Positions 1 through 9,505 of a DNA stretch of 64,000 nt are shown here, piece after piece. Position 1 is the stretch's first letter. Each line of letters opens with the position of its first letter. Under the pieces are notes generated by a model. It had not been told where the DNA came from and did not search any database. It worked only from the letters and a program-made list of their open reading frames with translations. Made by a program: the position numbers and the translations under genes. The stretch is taken from the NCBI GenBank assembly GCA_040360365.1, contig CP136412.1; one strand, written 5' to 3'. Source of the stretch: Arcanobacterium_A hippocoleae_A (GTDB lineage: Bacteria; Actinomycetota; Actinomycetes; Actinomycetales; Actinomycetaceae).

Positions 1-1
1 T

Positions 2-715
2 ATCGGCGGTGAGTCTACACGTCCGGGTGCCGGAGCGGTTTCTGCTGCAGAAGAATGGGAGCGGATTGGCGCAGTAGTTGCTGAACTTTCGCAGATTGCA
101 CAGGTTTCTGTAGATACTTACCATGCGCAGACAGCACGCCGTGCAGTAGCTGCCGGTGCCGCGATTGTAAATGATGTAAGCGGCGGGAGACTTGATCCGC
201 AGATGCTTTCTACAATTTCCGAACTAGATTGCAGATATATTTTGCAGCATTCACGCGGTACTTTTAACGCAATGAATTCTTTTGCGGTGTACGACGGAAA
301 TATTAATGACGTAATCATTACGGAAATGCTTGCACTGCGGGATAAAGCCGTCGCTTCCGGGATTGCTCCGGAGCGGATTATTCTTGATCCAGGTTTGGGT
401 TTTTCGAAGATTGGTGATCAAGACTGGCAGATTTTGCAGGCTGCTGCGCAATATCTTGATTTAGGACATGAGCTCTTAATTGGGCAGTCACGGAAACGGT
501 TCCTGGCCGCTGCTGCGAGTGAAGGCGTGCCGGCGCATGAACGGGACTATGCTACTGCCGCAATATCTGGGATTCTCTCTGAAGTGTACGGAGAAGTTTC
601 CGGCACCGGCGTGTGGGCAGTGCGGGTACATAACGTGGAGGCAACACGGCAGGCAATTGAAACACATCGTTTGCTGCGCACCGGATCCGGAAAACAGCAG
701 CGAATCACGAATTGA
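2..715 (+). CDS. folP: Dihydropteroate synthase, 5' end outside window
   Basis: Condenses dihydropterin pyrophosphate with p-aminobenzoate in cytoplasmic folate synthesis. The frame is open from base 2 and already inside the protein: it begins with the conserved IGGESTRPGA motif that binds pterin pyrophosphate. It continues with a DxY strand (VSVDTYHAQTA), an IVNDVSGG turn, the GQSRKRF motif near the C-terminus and a final RVHNVE (usually RVHDV). Only roughly the first 50 residues should be missing. The folB-folK fusion follows after 52 bases on the same strand, as in actinobacterial folate clusters. The family call is secure. Confidence 0.96.
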   Translation: MGGESTRPGAGAVSAAEEWERIGAVVAELSQIAQVSVDTYHAQTARRAVAAGAAIVNDVSGGRLDPQMLSTISELDCRYILQHSRGTFNAMNSFAVYDGNINDVIITEMLALRDKAVASGIAPERIILDPGLGFSKIGDQDWQILQAAAQYLDLGHELLIGQSRKRFLAAAASEGVPAHERDYATAAISGILSEVYGEVSGTGVWAVRVHNVEATRQAIETHRLLRTGSGKQQRITN

Positions 716-767
716 TTCAAGACTAATTCAACAGACACTTAAGAGGTAGTTAAGGTAAGCAACACAA

Positions 768-1865
768 ATGCATGAAGTAACTTTACGTCTTTCTGGTGTG
801 CGTGCAGATGGATGCCATGGCGTGTTGGATATTGAACATACCCAGGCGCAGCCTTTTATAGCGGATATCGAGTATACGGTAGCTATTCCCGATACTGCAG
901 ATTTGCAGCTTCCGGCAGATACAGGAAAAGCACTTGAGAGTGATACTGGAGCTGCCGACGGTTTTGCGGCAGCGGATACTTTTATTTCTTCATCTAGCTT
1001 TGTTGATTCGGGCAATGCCGTCGAAAAAGAAAATGCTGATCCGGTTGCTGAAACTGATGTAATTACCAATACGATTTCTTATGCTGATGTAGCAGATTTA
1101 GTGACTGCGCGGATTGCGGGAGCGCACGCGAATTTGATTGAAACATTGGCAATTGATATTGCGGACGCAGTGCTGGCGCTTGGCGCGCGAAAGGTGACTG
1201 TACAAGTACACAAGCCGCAGGCACCGATTCCGCATGAGTTTACAGATGTGAGTGCCAGTGTCAGTGCGGAAAGTGAGCTGCTGCAGGAGAAGCCGCGAAA
1301 CTATGTGCTGTCGCTCGGGTCAAACCTGGAAGATTCAGTAAAACATCTGCAAGATGCGTGCATGGAGATTCATGCGTGCTGTGAAGAAATAATTGGAGTT
1401 TCCTCAATCTACCGTACTGCACCGGTGCTTGCGCCAGGGCAGGAGGAGCAAAATGACTATTGCAATGCGGTAATGAAAGTTAGTTCGCGGCTGTCGCCGT
1501 TGAAGCTGCTTTCACTGCTGGATGAAATTCAGATTGCGCATGGGCGGAAGCGAAAAGTGCGCTGGGGTGCGCGGACGCTGGATATTGATATTATTATGAG
1601 CGATTTTGTTTCCCGTGATCCGCAGCTGATTCTGCCGCATCCGCGTGCTTTTCAGCGGCGTTTTGTGCTTGCTCCGTGGGCGGAAATCCAGCCCGACGCA
1701 GTTCTTGACGGCGTGCCGATTCGCGAGCTGCTTACGAAAGTAAGTGATCAGCGTATTGAACGTACGAAACAGCAGTTGATTCCGGGAGGAATGGCGAATC
1801 TTGATAATTGGATCGAGGAATATTATTTTGGAAAACTTGACTCAGACGGCAATTCTGGAAGATAG
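768..1865 (+). CDS. folBK: Fused dihydroneopterin aldolase / HPPK (FolB-FolK)
   Basis: A bifunctional folate enzyme. Residues 1-40 and about 100-165 match FolB (dihydroneopterin aldolase), including the NLIETLA helix and the KPQAPIPHEFTDVS end. Residues 178-340 match FolK (6-hydroxymethyl-dihydropterin pyrophosphokinase), with LSLGSNL, RWGARTLDIDI and LPHPRAFQRRFVLAP. The two activities are consecutive pathway steps, so fusion is sensible. Residues about 45-98 are an extra acidic Ser/Ala/Asp-rich segment placed between the first FolB strands and the TISYADVADLV helix, where usual FolB proteins have a short loop. The ATG has only a weak upstream AAGG. Family assignment is firm; the effect of the insert is unknown. 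Confidence 0.93.
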   Translation: MHEVTLRLSGVRADGCHGVLDIEHTQAQPFIADIEYTVAIPDTADLQLPADTGKALESDTGAADGFAAADTFISSSSFVDSGNAVEKENADPVAETDVITNTISYADVADLVTARIAGAHANLIETLAIDIADAVLALGARKVTVQVHKPQAPIPHEFTDVSASVSAESELLQEKPRNYVLSLGSNLEDSVKHLQDACMEIHACCEEIIGVSSIYRTAPVLAPGQEEQNDYCNAVMKVSSRLSPLKLLSLLDEIQIAHGRKRKVRWGARTLDIDIIMSDFVSRDPQLILPHPRAFQRRFVLAPWAEIQPDAVLDGVPIRELLTKVSDQRIERTKQQLIPGGMANLDNWIEEYYFGKLDSDGNSGR

Positions 1866-1933
1866 TTTTCGGAGATAAATTCGACAGTAGTTTTCGAAAA
1901 GTACAGCTCAAAACAGTAGAAAGCGCAAGGCTG

Positions 1934-2457
1934 ATGAGTAATTCCAAGATTACAGCTCCCCAGCATGACGATGAGGGGAATCTCAAACCAACCTCGGCGG
2001 GGATGCTCTTTATTGTGCTCGGAATTTCGCTTACTGCCGCTTTTTTCTTTGTAGATTCGTGGATTATTTCTGGAAATATGCCGTTTATGACGCCGCGGTG
2101 GGGATTCCTTGTACCGAGTTTCATTGCCGTATTCGTGATTTGGCAAGGCTGGCTGGTGCGTTCCTACCAGGAACGCAAACGCACACTCAACCCGCTTACA
2201 GCTGGCCGAATCTGGCTGTTTTCGCAAGCAGCTTCACGTACTGGGGCAATCATGTGCGGAATCGCGCTTGGCGTGGTAATTTCTTATGCCCGCTACGGAA
2301 ATACGAGTTTTCTGAGCGAACAGATTGTGAATTTTTGCTTGCAGCAGGAGGTTCGCTGCTGTTGGCTGCTGCGGGCTGGATTGCTGAACGTTGGTGTGTA
2401 GTTAACGGCGGCGGCGACGGCAGCAGCGGAATAGCGCAGGCTTCCGGCGGAGCATAA
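1934..2457 (+). CDS. DUF3180 membrane protein (frame broken once)
   Basis: An actinobacterial membrane protein of unknown function that usually sits just after folK. Hydrophobic segments at about residues 24-42, 55-75, 100-118 and 130-150 are visible. The AAGG ahead of the ATG supports the start. The frame breaks at the T5 run 2330-2334. One added T restores a final membrane helix (LLAAGGSLLLAAAGWIAER) and a stop at 2455-2457, giving about 174 residues as expected for the family. Without that base the protein ends at 2401 in an unrelated tail. The break is most simply a sequencing deletion. Confidence 0.8.
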
Positions 2458-2670
2458 TGTGTTTCCGGAAACGAACAATATCTAAAAATTGCCAAAATTT
2501 CCGTTTGAACCGGGTAATCATCCCGGAAGATGATTTTGGTAAGGAAATTTTCCAGGAAGCATGCTTTAGACTGATATTAGAAATCGTAAAACTCACGCGA
2601 TATCTGATAAGAGATGTAACAATACCGAGTGATATGTAATCAGGAAATTAGGTGCAAGGAGAGTTTTCGG

Positions 2671-3167
2671 ATGCGCACAGCATTAGGAGAAAAAATCCCG
2701 TTTAATCGGGTTGATAGTAAGTATTTTAAGGTATTGCAGGTTTCCGCTTTAATTTACACGGTTATTTGTACAATCCCATTCATTGTGCTCGGATATTTTT
2801 TGGAATGGATGGTTTCCCAGGAGCACTAATCTGGGTTGCGGCGGCTATTCCAGTAATTTGCGGTCTGGCTGCTTTATTTTTCGCAAAACGACGGGCGCGT
2901 GCAATTGGATATTTTGAAGGCGAAAGTGAGCTGACTATTCATCGCGGAATTATGTTTCAGCACTTGACGGTAGTTCCGTACGGCAGGATGCAGCAAGTGA
3001 ATGTGGCTAGCGGTCCGCTGCTCGGAAGATACGATTTGGCAAAAATTGTATTGGTAACAGCTTCTGCTGATAGTGATGCGGCTATTCCAGGTATTACCCG
3101 CGCTGAAGCTGAGCGTCTGCGCGAAAAACTAACGGATCTTGGCAGCGCGCAGATGGAAGGGCTGTGA
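2671..3167 (+). CDS. Bacterial PH-domain (bPH2) membrane protein, short paralogue (frame broken once)
   Basis: YdbS-like protein: two N-terminal membrane helices, then a bacterial pleckstrin-homology-type domain with the typical RGIMFQHLTVVPYGRMQQVNV core and a PGITRAEAERLREKL end. The start at 2671 is chosen for the AAGGAGAG site nine bases upstream; the longer frame from 2629 lacks one. The frame breaks at TTT 2813-2815. Adding one T joins EWMV to FPGALIWVAAAIP in the second membrane helix and gives about 165 residues. It sits nine bases ahead of the long paralogue, and such pairs are normally co-transcribed. Function is not established; a role at the membrane is inferred. Confidence 0.82.
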
Positions 3168-3175
3168 AGATTTAA

Positions 3176-4876
3176 ATGAGTAAAAAGAATAATCAGCGTG
3201 CCCAGTTAGGTGCTGATACTGTCCCGGAAGATCAATGGCGAAAGTTTCATAAGATTACCCCGATTTCGCAGCTTGGTGCGTTCTGGGTAGTGATTTTGGC
3301 GATTGCAGCTTCCAGCCTGCAAAATCTGATTGAAAACGTAAAAGACTGGGGGAAGTTCTTTGACTTCGCCCAAACACGCGGAGTAGTCATTGCCGCCTTT
3401 GCTGTGTCGGGGATTCTGCTGGGGGTCAGCTTACTGATTGTACTGATTACATGGCTGGCATGGCGGAAAATGAGCTATGCCGTTGCGGAATCCGGAATAC
3501 ATTTACGCAAAGGAATATTTTTTGTCAACCATACCCATATGCGTTGGGATCGAGTGCAAACGGTAGATATTGAGCAAAAATTATTCGGGCGGATTTTCGG
3601 TTTCGGTTCGTTAAAAGTCAGTTCTGCGGGAACGAGTGAAGATATCGAACTTGGATTATTGCGTCTGGCTGATTGCGCAAAACTGCGCACGGAAATTTTG
3701 CGGGTGTTAAATCTTGTGCGCAGCGGAATGCCTTATTCGCAGGCAGAAGAGATTGCCAAGATTGCTCCCGCAGCGGAAGATCCCGATAGCGCGGTTAAAC
3801 TCGAAACCAATCCGGCAGATTTTGCTTTGGCTGTTCCAAGCCGGAAAAACGGTGCTGAAGTTAATTTCAACGGCGGAATGCAGCTTATTCCGGAAGCTGA
3901 GATACCATTTGCGGATGCTGATCAAGCCGAAAATGATCGGGAAATTTTCACACTTCCGCTAAAGCGCTTAATTGGTGCGAGTGTGCTGGATTCGCGAATG
4001 GTGCTGATGCTGCTTTTTGCAATTCCGGTAATCGTGATTCCAATTGTTACCGGTGAGGGGTATTTCGCAATTATTCTTCCAATAATTGGTTTTATTTGGA
4101 CTGGTACGAAGTCGCTATTCGATGATTTCGGCACAAAAATATATCTTTCGGAAAACGGGCTGCGCCGCCGTTCCGGACTTACCACGCTCAAAACCCGTAC
4201 GTATCCGCCGCAGCGGATTCATGCAGTCGAAATACGCCAGCCGATTATTTGGCGAAAAGCTGACTGGTGGGAAATTCGTGTTGCGGTAGCAGGTAATATG
4301 ATATTTGAGGGGACGGAATTACTTGGCAAAATGGTGCTTGCAGCCAAAAGAGAAGAAGCGGTTCGGCTGCTTTGGACGATTCTGCCGCGTCTCGGTTCTG
4401 CAGACGACGCACGTTTACTGAAAGAAGCATTAACAGGGCAAGGAACGGGTGAATTTTTCGTTGGTGCTTCAAAGCGTGCGAAAATTTTTGATCCGATTTC
4501 GCTATCTGGGCGCGGTTTCTTTGCATCAAAAGATGCTTTGGTTATTCGCAGCGGACGCTGGGGGCGGAAAGTAACTTTTGTGCTGCAAGATCACACACAG
4601 TCTTTACGTCTTTCACGCGGTCCGCTGCAGGCACGGAAAGGTGTTGCAACACTCGCAGTTCATCTCGTGCTCGGCAGTATTAGAGCACGGATAAAGAATT
4701 TCGATACCGAAGTGCTTACAGAGTTCTATCCGCACGAACTTGAATTGACGAAACTTGCACGTGAAGAGGGCGTATCTGAAACACTCCAGGAATGGAAAGA
4801 GCGTTTAGGGATGGCAGCACCAAGAAAAAGCGTTTGGAAGAATCGGCTGAAAACGCTGTATTCACTCATAGTCTAA
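3176..4876 (+). CDS. Bacterial PH-domain (bPH2) membrane protein, long paralogue
   Basis: YdbT-like partner of the preceding gene, 566 residues. It has paired membrane helices near residues 35-55 and 65-95 followed by a PH-type domain (HTHMRWDRVQTVDIEQKLFGRIFGFGSLKV), then further helices near residues 270-310 and a second PH-type repeat (YPPQRIHAVEIRQP). A third PH-type segment lies near the C-terminus. The frame is intact. Spacing to the gene before it is eight bases, so translation is likely coupled. The biochemical role is unknown. The family often occurs as such two-gene units in actinobacteria and firmicutes. Confidence 0.88.
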   Translation: MSKKNNQRAQLGADTVPEDQWRKFHKITPISQLGAFWVVILAIAASSLQNLIENVKDWGKFFDFAQTRGVVIAAFAVSGILLGVSLLIVLITWLAWRKMSYAVAESGIHLRKGIFFVNHTHMRWDRVQTVDIEQKLFGRIFGFGSLKVSSAGTSEDIELGLLRLADCAKLRTEILRVLNLVRSGMPYSQAEEIAKIAPAAEDPDSAVKLETNPADFALAVPSRKNGAEVNFNGGMQLIPEAEIPFADADQAENDREIFTLPLKRLIGASVLDSRMVLMLLFAIPVIVIPIVTGEGYFAIILPIIGFIWTGTKSLFDDFGTKIYLSENGLRRRSGLTTLKTRTYPPQRIHAVEIRQPIIWRKADWWEIRVAVAGNMIFEGTELLGKMVLAAKREEAVRLLWTILPRLGSADDARLLKEALTGQGTGEFFVGASKRAKIFDPISLSGRGFFASKDALVIRSGRWGRKVTFVLQDHTQSLRLSRGPLQARKGVATLAVHLVLGSIRARIKNFDTEVLTEFYPHELELTKLAREEGVSETLQEWKERLGMAAPRKSVWKNRLKTLYSLIV

Positions 4877-4934
4877 AAAATCCCGCTCAGCCTGATTCAC
4901 TAGAACCAAACTTCCCTGAAGCTAAGGCGGATTA

Positions 4935-5894
4935 GTGAACGCAAACGGAAGAATGAAGATTGGTGTAATTTCTGCAGGAAAGGTTGGATCAGCCCTTGCA
5001 AGTGCTTTACGCGGGCAAGGGCATATGATTATCGGTGCATATGCTGGATCAGAAAGTTCAATTGATCGGCTTGAGACAATGCTGCCGGGCGTTCCTGCGC
5101 TTTCCGTCGAAGAAATCGTGCAAAATTCTGAACTTGTATTGCTTGCAGTACCAGACGATGAACTGCCAGGTTTGGTAAAAGGAATTGCGAAAATCGGTTT
5201 ATGGCGGCCGGGGCAGATTGCAGTTCATACTGCCGGGCACTATGGTGTTAACGTATTGCAGCCAGCACAAGAAGCTGGAGCACTTTGCCTTGCAATCCAT
5301 CCGGCGATGACGTTTACTGGTACTTCACTCGATGTGGCGCGATTACAAGGCTGCCCATTTGCAGTCACTGCACTTGCACCGTATCAGGCAATCGGGCATG
5401 CACTTGCAGCTGAAATGGGAGGTACTTCCGTTGTAATTGCGGAAGAACACCGCAAAATTTACCATGCGGCGCTGACGCACGGTGCGAATCATCTGGTAAC
5501 ACTTGTGGCACAGGCAATGAAGATGCTTGCGGCGATTGGAGTTGACGAACCGGGGCAGTATTTGCAGCCGTTAACTGCAGCTTCGCTTGAAGGCGCACTC
5601 AGTTCTGGCGATTCCTTACTTACTGGGCCGATTGTCCGCGCAGACGTACGTACAGTAGCTGGGCACTTAGATGTTGCAGAAACGCTTTCGCGGGAAATTC
5701 CGCAGCTTGCTGATCTTGATTTCACATACCGTGCAATTGCGATGGCTACTGTAAATCGTGCGCGGGAGCGTAAAGTGTTGAATGCACACCAGGCGCAAGA
5801 ACTGACTGAGATTCTTGGGAAGATTTCCGATTCGGAAAACTATGCCGACGGCAGTGATAAAGCGAATTCAAGCGGGATACAGCAGGAAGACTAA
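4935..5894 (+). CDS. Rossmann-fold DUF2520 protein
   Basis: An NAD(P)-binding Rossmann protein, 319 residues. The nucleotide motif is IGVISAGKVGSALASALRGQGH (residues 8 onward, a GxGxxG variant), followed by LVLLAVPDDELPG and HPAMTFTG. It ends in the all-helical DUF2520 domain (ALTHGANHLVTLVAQA, LTGPIVRADVRTVAGHL). In actinobacteria this gene typically precedes panC, as it does here with a 66-base gap, and it resembles ketopantoate reductase-type dehydrogenases. A pathway link to pantothenate is inferred from position only. The start is a GTG at 4935 behind GGCGG; an ATG at 4953 is possible. Confidence 0.86.
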   Translation: MNANGRMKIGVISAGKVGSALASALRGQGHMIIGAYAGSESSIDRLETMLPGVPALSVEEIVQNSELVLLAVPDDELPGLVKGIAKIGLWRPGQIAVHTAGHYGVNVLQPAQEAGALCLAIHPAMTFTGTSLDVARLQGCPFAVTALAPYQAIGHALAAEMGGTSVVIAEEHRKIYHAALTHGANHLVTLVAQAMKMLAAIGVDEPGQYLQPLTAASLEGALSSGDSLLTGPIVRADVRTVAGHLDVAETLSREIPQLADLDFTYRAIAMATVNRARERKVLNAHQAQELTEILGKISDSENYADGSDKANSSGIQQED

Positions 5895-5960
5895 AATCTG
5901 CGCTGCCGCAAACCGGAATCTGGAACAAGGGCGGAAAGAAAAGGAAGAAAACGGAAGAAA

Positions 5961-6800
5961 ATGAAACTAGTAAAAACCAAAGCTGATCTTCGCGCAGCTA
6001 TTGATCAGCTTACCGGGTCAGTAGCGCTTGTAATGACGATGGGAGCGCTGCATGAAGGTCACCTTTCGCTGGTAAAAGCGGCAGCGGCAGCGGCAGATAA
6101 TGTGGTTGTTTCGATTTTTGTAAATCCGTTGCAATTCGCGCCAAATGAAGATTTTGCCGCATATCCGCGGACACTCGAAGCCGATTTAGCGTTGCTTGAA
6201 TCTGCGAATGTTGATGTGGTCTTTGCTCCAACAGATGCGGCAGTCTACCCGCGAACGCCGCTTGTCCGGATTGATCCCGGGCCGGTCGCAAAAATTCTCG
6301 AAGGAAAAACACGCCCAACACACTTTGCGGGAGTGCTCCAAGTGGTGCATAAAGTATTCAATCTTGTGCGCCCGGACTTAGCTTTCTTCGGGCAAAAAGA
6401 TGCACAGCAGCTTGCATTAATCCGTACGATGGCAGCAGATCTTGATATGCCGATTGAAATTCGTGCTGTGCCGATTAAACGCGAAGCAGACGGGCTTGCA
6501 ATGAGTTCTCGGAATTCATATCTTTCTGCACAGGAGCGGGAAAATGCGCTGACACTTTCCCGCGCGCTTGCAGCCGGTGCGGAAACAGCTGCTGGCGGAG
6601 GAAACGTTTTTGAGGTGGCAAAGGCGGTTTCCGATCAGCTTGCTGCATGCGCGGGAATCCAGATTGATTATGCAGAAATAGTGGATCCGCAAACTTTTCT
6701 CACCCTCGCACCAGATCACCACGGTTCAGCGTTAATTGTGCTTGCTGCGTGGGTTGGGAAAACTCGTTTAATTGATAATCGTGAGGTGAAAATTGACTAA
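5961..6800 (+). CDS. panC: Pantothenate synthetase
   Basis: Joins pantoate and beta-alanine using ATP in the cytoplasm, the last step to pantothenate. Visible signatures are MTMGALHEGHLSLV (the HIGH-like nucleotide site), VSIFVNPLQFAPNEDFAAYPR, FGQKDAQQLALI and the KMSKS-like AMSSRNSYL. Length (279) is normal. The start has an AAGGAAG/GGAAG-rich leader. Its last codons overlap panD by eight bases, so panC and panD, which supply the two halves of the substrate, are translationally coupled. Confidence 0.97.
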   Translation: MKLVKTKADLRAAIDQLTGSVALVMTMGALHEGHLSLVKAAAAAADNVVVSIFVNPLQFAPNEDFAAYPRTLEADLALLESANVDVVFAPTDAAVYPRTPLVRIDPGPVAKILEGKTRPTHFAGVLQVVHKVFNLVRPDLAFFGQKDAQQLALIRTMAADLDMPIEIRAVPIKREADGLAMSSRNSYLSAQERENALTLSRALAAGAETAAGGGNVFEVAKAVSDQLAACAGIQIDYAEIVDPQTFLTLAPDHHGSALIVLAAWVGKTRLIDNREVKID

Positions 6801-7263
6801 TCGGATGCGTCAAATGGTGACCGGAAAAATTCATCGTGCCACTGTTACCGGAGCAGACTTACATTACGTCGGATCAATTACAATCGATCAAACACTGCTG
6901 CAGGCTGCAGATATTATCCCCGGCGAGCGGGTAGATGTGGTGAATGTGAATAATGGAAACCGGCTCAGCACATATGCTATTCCCGGTGAACCCGGGAAAG
7001 GAGAAATCGTATTAAACGGTGCGGCGGCACATCTTGTAAGTTCAGGAGATCTCGTAATCATTATGTGCTACGGGATACTTGACGATGCAGCAGCCCGCAC
7101 TCACGCTCCGAAAGTTGTGTTCGTGGATGCGGAAAATAAAATCGTGGAAGTCTCCGATCAGCCGGGAATTGTTCCTGAAATTGAACCGTATAAGTTAAAT
7201 CAGGAACAGGCTGCACAGAATAATAGGCTGAAGTCCTCAGGAATTCCGATAAATAGGGGATAA
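6793..7263 (+). CDS. panD: Aspartate 1-decarboxylase
   Basis: Makes beta-alanine from aspartate for PanC. The proenzyme self-cleaves at Gly-Ser to form a pyruvoyl group, and the site is seen as YVGSITID at about residues 25-32. GKIHRATVTGADL before it and ERVDVVNVNNGNR, GEIVLNGAAAHLVSSGDLVIIMCYG after it are typical. Length 156 is slightly long because of the C-terminal tail. The TTG at 6793 lies six bases after GAGGTG and overlaps panC; the ATG at 6805 is a less well placed alternative. Confidence 0.95.
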   Translation: MTNRMRQMVTGKIHRATVTGADLHYVGSITIDQTLLQAADIIPGERVDVVNVNNGNRLSTYAIPGEPGKGEIVLNGAAAHLVSSGDLVIIMCYGILDDAAARTHAPKVVFVDAENKIVEVSDQPGIVPEIEPYKLNQEQAAQNNRLKSSGIPINRG

Positions 7264-7276
7264 ACTTGAACTGTGC

Positions 7277-8400
7277 TTGCAGGCGGTGCTGCCCGCAGGC
7301 GGAATCCGGCGTTATCTCCGTCGAATAAAATCAGTACTTCAGATTCCAGTTAGAAAGCAGCTGAAGATGGAACTTCCAAAATTTCTGCGAAAAACGGAAA
7401 GAAAAAATACTTTTCCTGGTTTGAAAAACTTGCGCGCCGCAAAGAAAACCGCTGGATTTTTCGGAAAAATGCCGGAAGTTATGGATAAATATTTTACGCA
7501 TTCAAATTCGCAGAATCATGCGGTGATGGTGGAGGGCGCGCCGCGGCAGCTTTTCGAAGGATACCTGATCAATCTCGACTCCTCCGTTCGGGAAGATGAT
7601 TTCATCCTTCCAGATTTAGAGTCGCTGCTGCAAACATTAGCATCAGTGCGCCGGCAAGCATATTTTGTGACAAATGATTGTTATTTGCATCCGCAGGAAT
7701 TTGTTGACCGGCTTGCAAAACATAACCTGGAGATTCCAATAGCGAATGTGTTCGCTCCAGTACGCATTGCGGAGCTTTACCTGAAACACGAATTTAATGG
7801 AGCAAAAATACTTTCGCTGGCAGATCAGCAATTCAACACTGCATTAAAAACTGCCGGAGTTAACCTCGTGGATGCGCCGCATAGTGCAGACGTAGTGTTA
7901 GTCAGCCACAATTTAGATTTCAATTTTGATTTATTTACTAAGGGGTATCAAGCTCTTACCGCAAATCCGAATGCGAAATTAGTTACGCTTTCAATGATGC
8001 GGACCCGCAAAATGGGTGCAGATGGCGGGGTTGTTCCCGGTACGCGCGGTCTGGTGCGGGCATTAGAATCTGCTGCACGTACTTCCTATTATGAAAATCT
8101 GGGCCGTCCGGGAACAAAATTCCTTGAGATTATTTTTGCTGAAAGCGCGCTTGATCCGGCAGAAACGCTTTTTGTTTCGGATTCATTGAGCAACGATATT
8201 CGTCCAGTGAAACGTTTCGGGGTGCCGACGGCACTCTTATTAACCGGTTCTTCTTCACTGGCAGAGGCAAAATCGGTAAAAAGAAAGACCAGCCAAATTA
8301 TCTTGTTGACTCGGTTGCTGAACTTGTACCCGCCTATATTCTCGATCAGGTGGAACATCCGGCAGAAGATGCAGAAGAAGAATGGGCACTGCGAAAATAA
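7277..8400 (+). CDS. HAD-superfamily NagD-like protein with altered catalytic motifs (frame broken once)
   Basis: Overall plan of a NagD-type (class IIA) HAD phosphatase: FEGYLI strand, YFVTND, a cap region, and LFVSDSLSNDI followed by GVPTALLLTG. The key positions differ. The usual nucleophile motif DLDGT reads NLDSS, so the first Asp is Asn. The TNN motif reads TND and the GD of motif IV reads SD. It may therefore be an inactive homologue. The frame breaks at the A5 run 8278-8282. Adding one A gives KKKDQPNYLVDSVAELVPAYIL, a normal NagD-like C-terminus ending at 8400. The start is unclear: 7277 (TTG), 7367, 7469 and 7526 are all possible, and the domain itself begins near 7550. Its neighbours panCD do not explain its role. 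Confidence 0.72.
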
Positions 8401-8470
8401 ATTGTGCCGATAGCTAATCTGCGCCGAAAAGAATGTGCGGATAAGAGTTTTTCCAGGCAGAGAACCGGAT

Positions 8471-9505
8471 TTATGCCGGAATCACCCAGCCGGAGAGTAA
8501 TGTTAAATCAACATACTCGTGCGGTTGAAAACTTTGCAGCTGCCATGAAACCACCGTGCCGAATTCTGTTTCAATCTGATAAACCCAATGCGAACGAGCG
8601 AAAGTGCGCCGGAGAATTTTTCCGGATAAACCAAACACGGTTGAATTTTTACTTCTCGTAAGCGCAATATTGTTCGGTGTAATAAAAGCAATCCCAGCTC
8701 CGGAAAAATCGGTTTCAGCCGGGAATAAGTGGACTGCACGTCCAAGCTCCGCATGCACACATCCAGCTTGTCCTGCTGGTTTTGCCGCTACGGCGAAACT
8801 ATTCGGTACCCCCATCATCGCTGCCACAGCGAGGGAATTCGGGTGAAAGAACAAATCTTCGGCTGTACCAATCTGTAAAATACGGCCTTTATCCATTACC
8901 GCAATCCGATCTGCTGCGGCGCACGCATCCGGTAAGTCATGCGTAACATAGATGGTTGAGATTCCGAAACGTTTAATCTGGCTTAATAAATCAGTATGAA
9001 TATTTTGCCGGACTGCCGACTCAATATGTGCGAGCGGTTCATCTAATAAAAGCACGCGCGGTTCTGCAGCGAGAGTGCGGGCAAGTGAAACCCGCTGTGC
9101 CTGCCCGCCGGAAAGTGTATCAGCGGGGCGGTCAGCCAGCCCAATAAGATTCATTGCCGCCATCATAATATCCGAAAGTTGGGTTCTGCGCGGAGCCGGT
9201 ATTTGCGGATCATCAATTCCAAATTCCACATTTTCACGTACACTTAAATCGAAAAGTGCCGGATTTTGAAAAGCAAATCCGACTTTCCGCCGATCAGTGC
9301 GGACTCTTGTAACGGGTGTGCCGTCGATATAAATCTCACCTGAATCAGGCTGTACTAATCCAGCTATCGCATTCAGCAGTGAAGTTTTTCCTGAACCTGA
9401 AGGCCCGATAATCCCGAGAATTTCACCGTCGGCAATTTTGAATGAAATATCAGAAAGTATTTTTGTGCGGTAACTCAGACTCAACCGGTTTACTTGCAAA
9501 CTCAT
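8471..9505 (-). CDS. ABC transporter ATP-binding protein (Fe(III)/thiamine/polyamine import type)
   Basis: ATPase of a binding-protein-dependent importer. Walker A is GPSGSGKTS, the Q-loop is AFQNPALF, the signature is LSGGQAQRVSLART, Walker B is VLLLDEPLAH and the switch His is in THDLPDAC. A C-terminal OB-like (TOBE) extension from about residue 245 is typical of the FbpC/PotA/MalK class. The start at 9505 is chosen because GAAAGGAAC lies upstream and the ATG overlaps the permease stop as ATGA; the longer frame to 9550 lies inside the permease gene. It ends 70 bases from the convergent HAD gene. Substrate is not determinable from the ATPase. Confidence 0.93.
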   Translation of the reverse strand: MSLQVNRLSLSYRTKILSDISFKIADGEILGIIGPSGSGKTSLLNAIAGLVQPDSGEIYIDGTPVTRVRTDRRKVGFAFQNPALFDLSVRENVEFGIDDPQIPAPRRTQLSDIMMAAMNLIGLADRPADTLSGGQAQRVSLARTLAAEPRVLLLDEPLAHIESAVRQNIHTDLLSQIKRFGISTIYVTHDLPDACAAADRIAVMDKGRILQIGTAEDLFFHPNSLAVAAMMGVPNSFAVAAKPAGQAGCVHAELGRAVHLFPAETDFSGAGIAFITPNNIALTRSKNSTVFGLSGKILRRTFARSHWVYQIETEFGTVVSWQLQSFQPHEYVDLTLLSGWVIPA

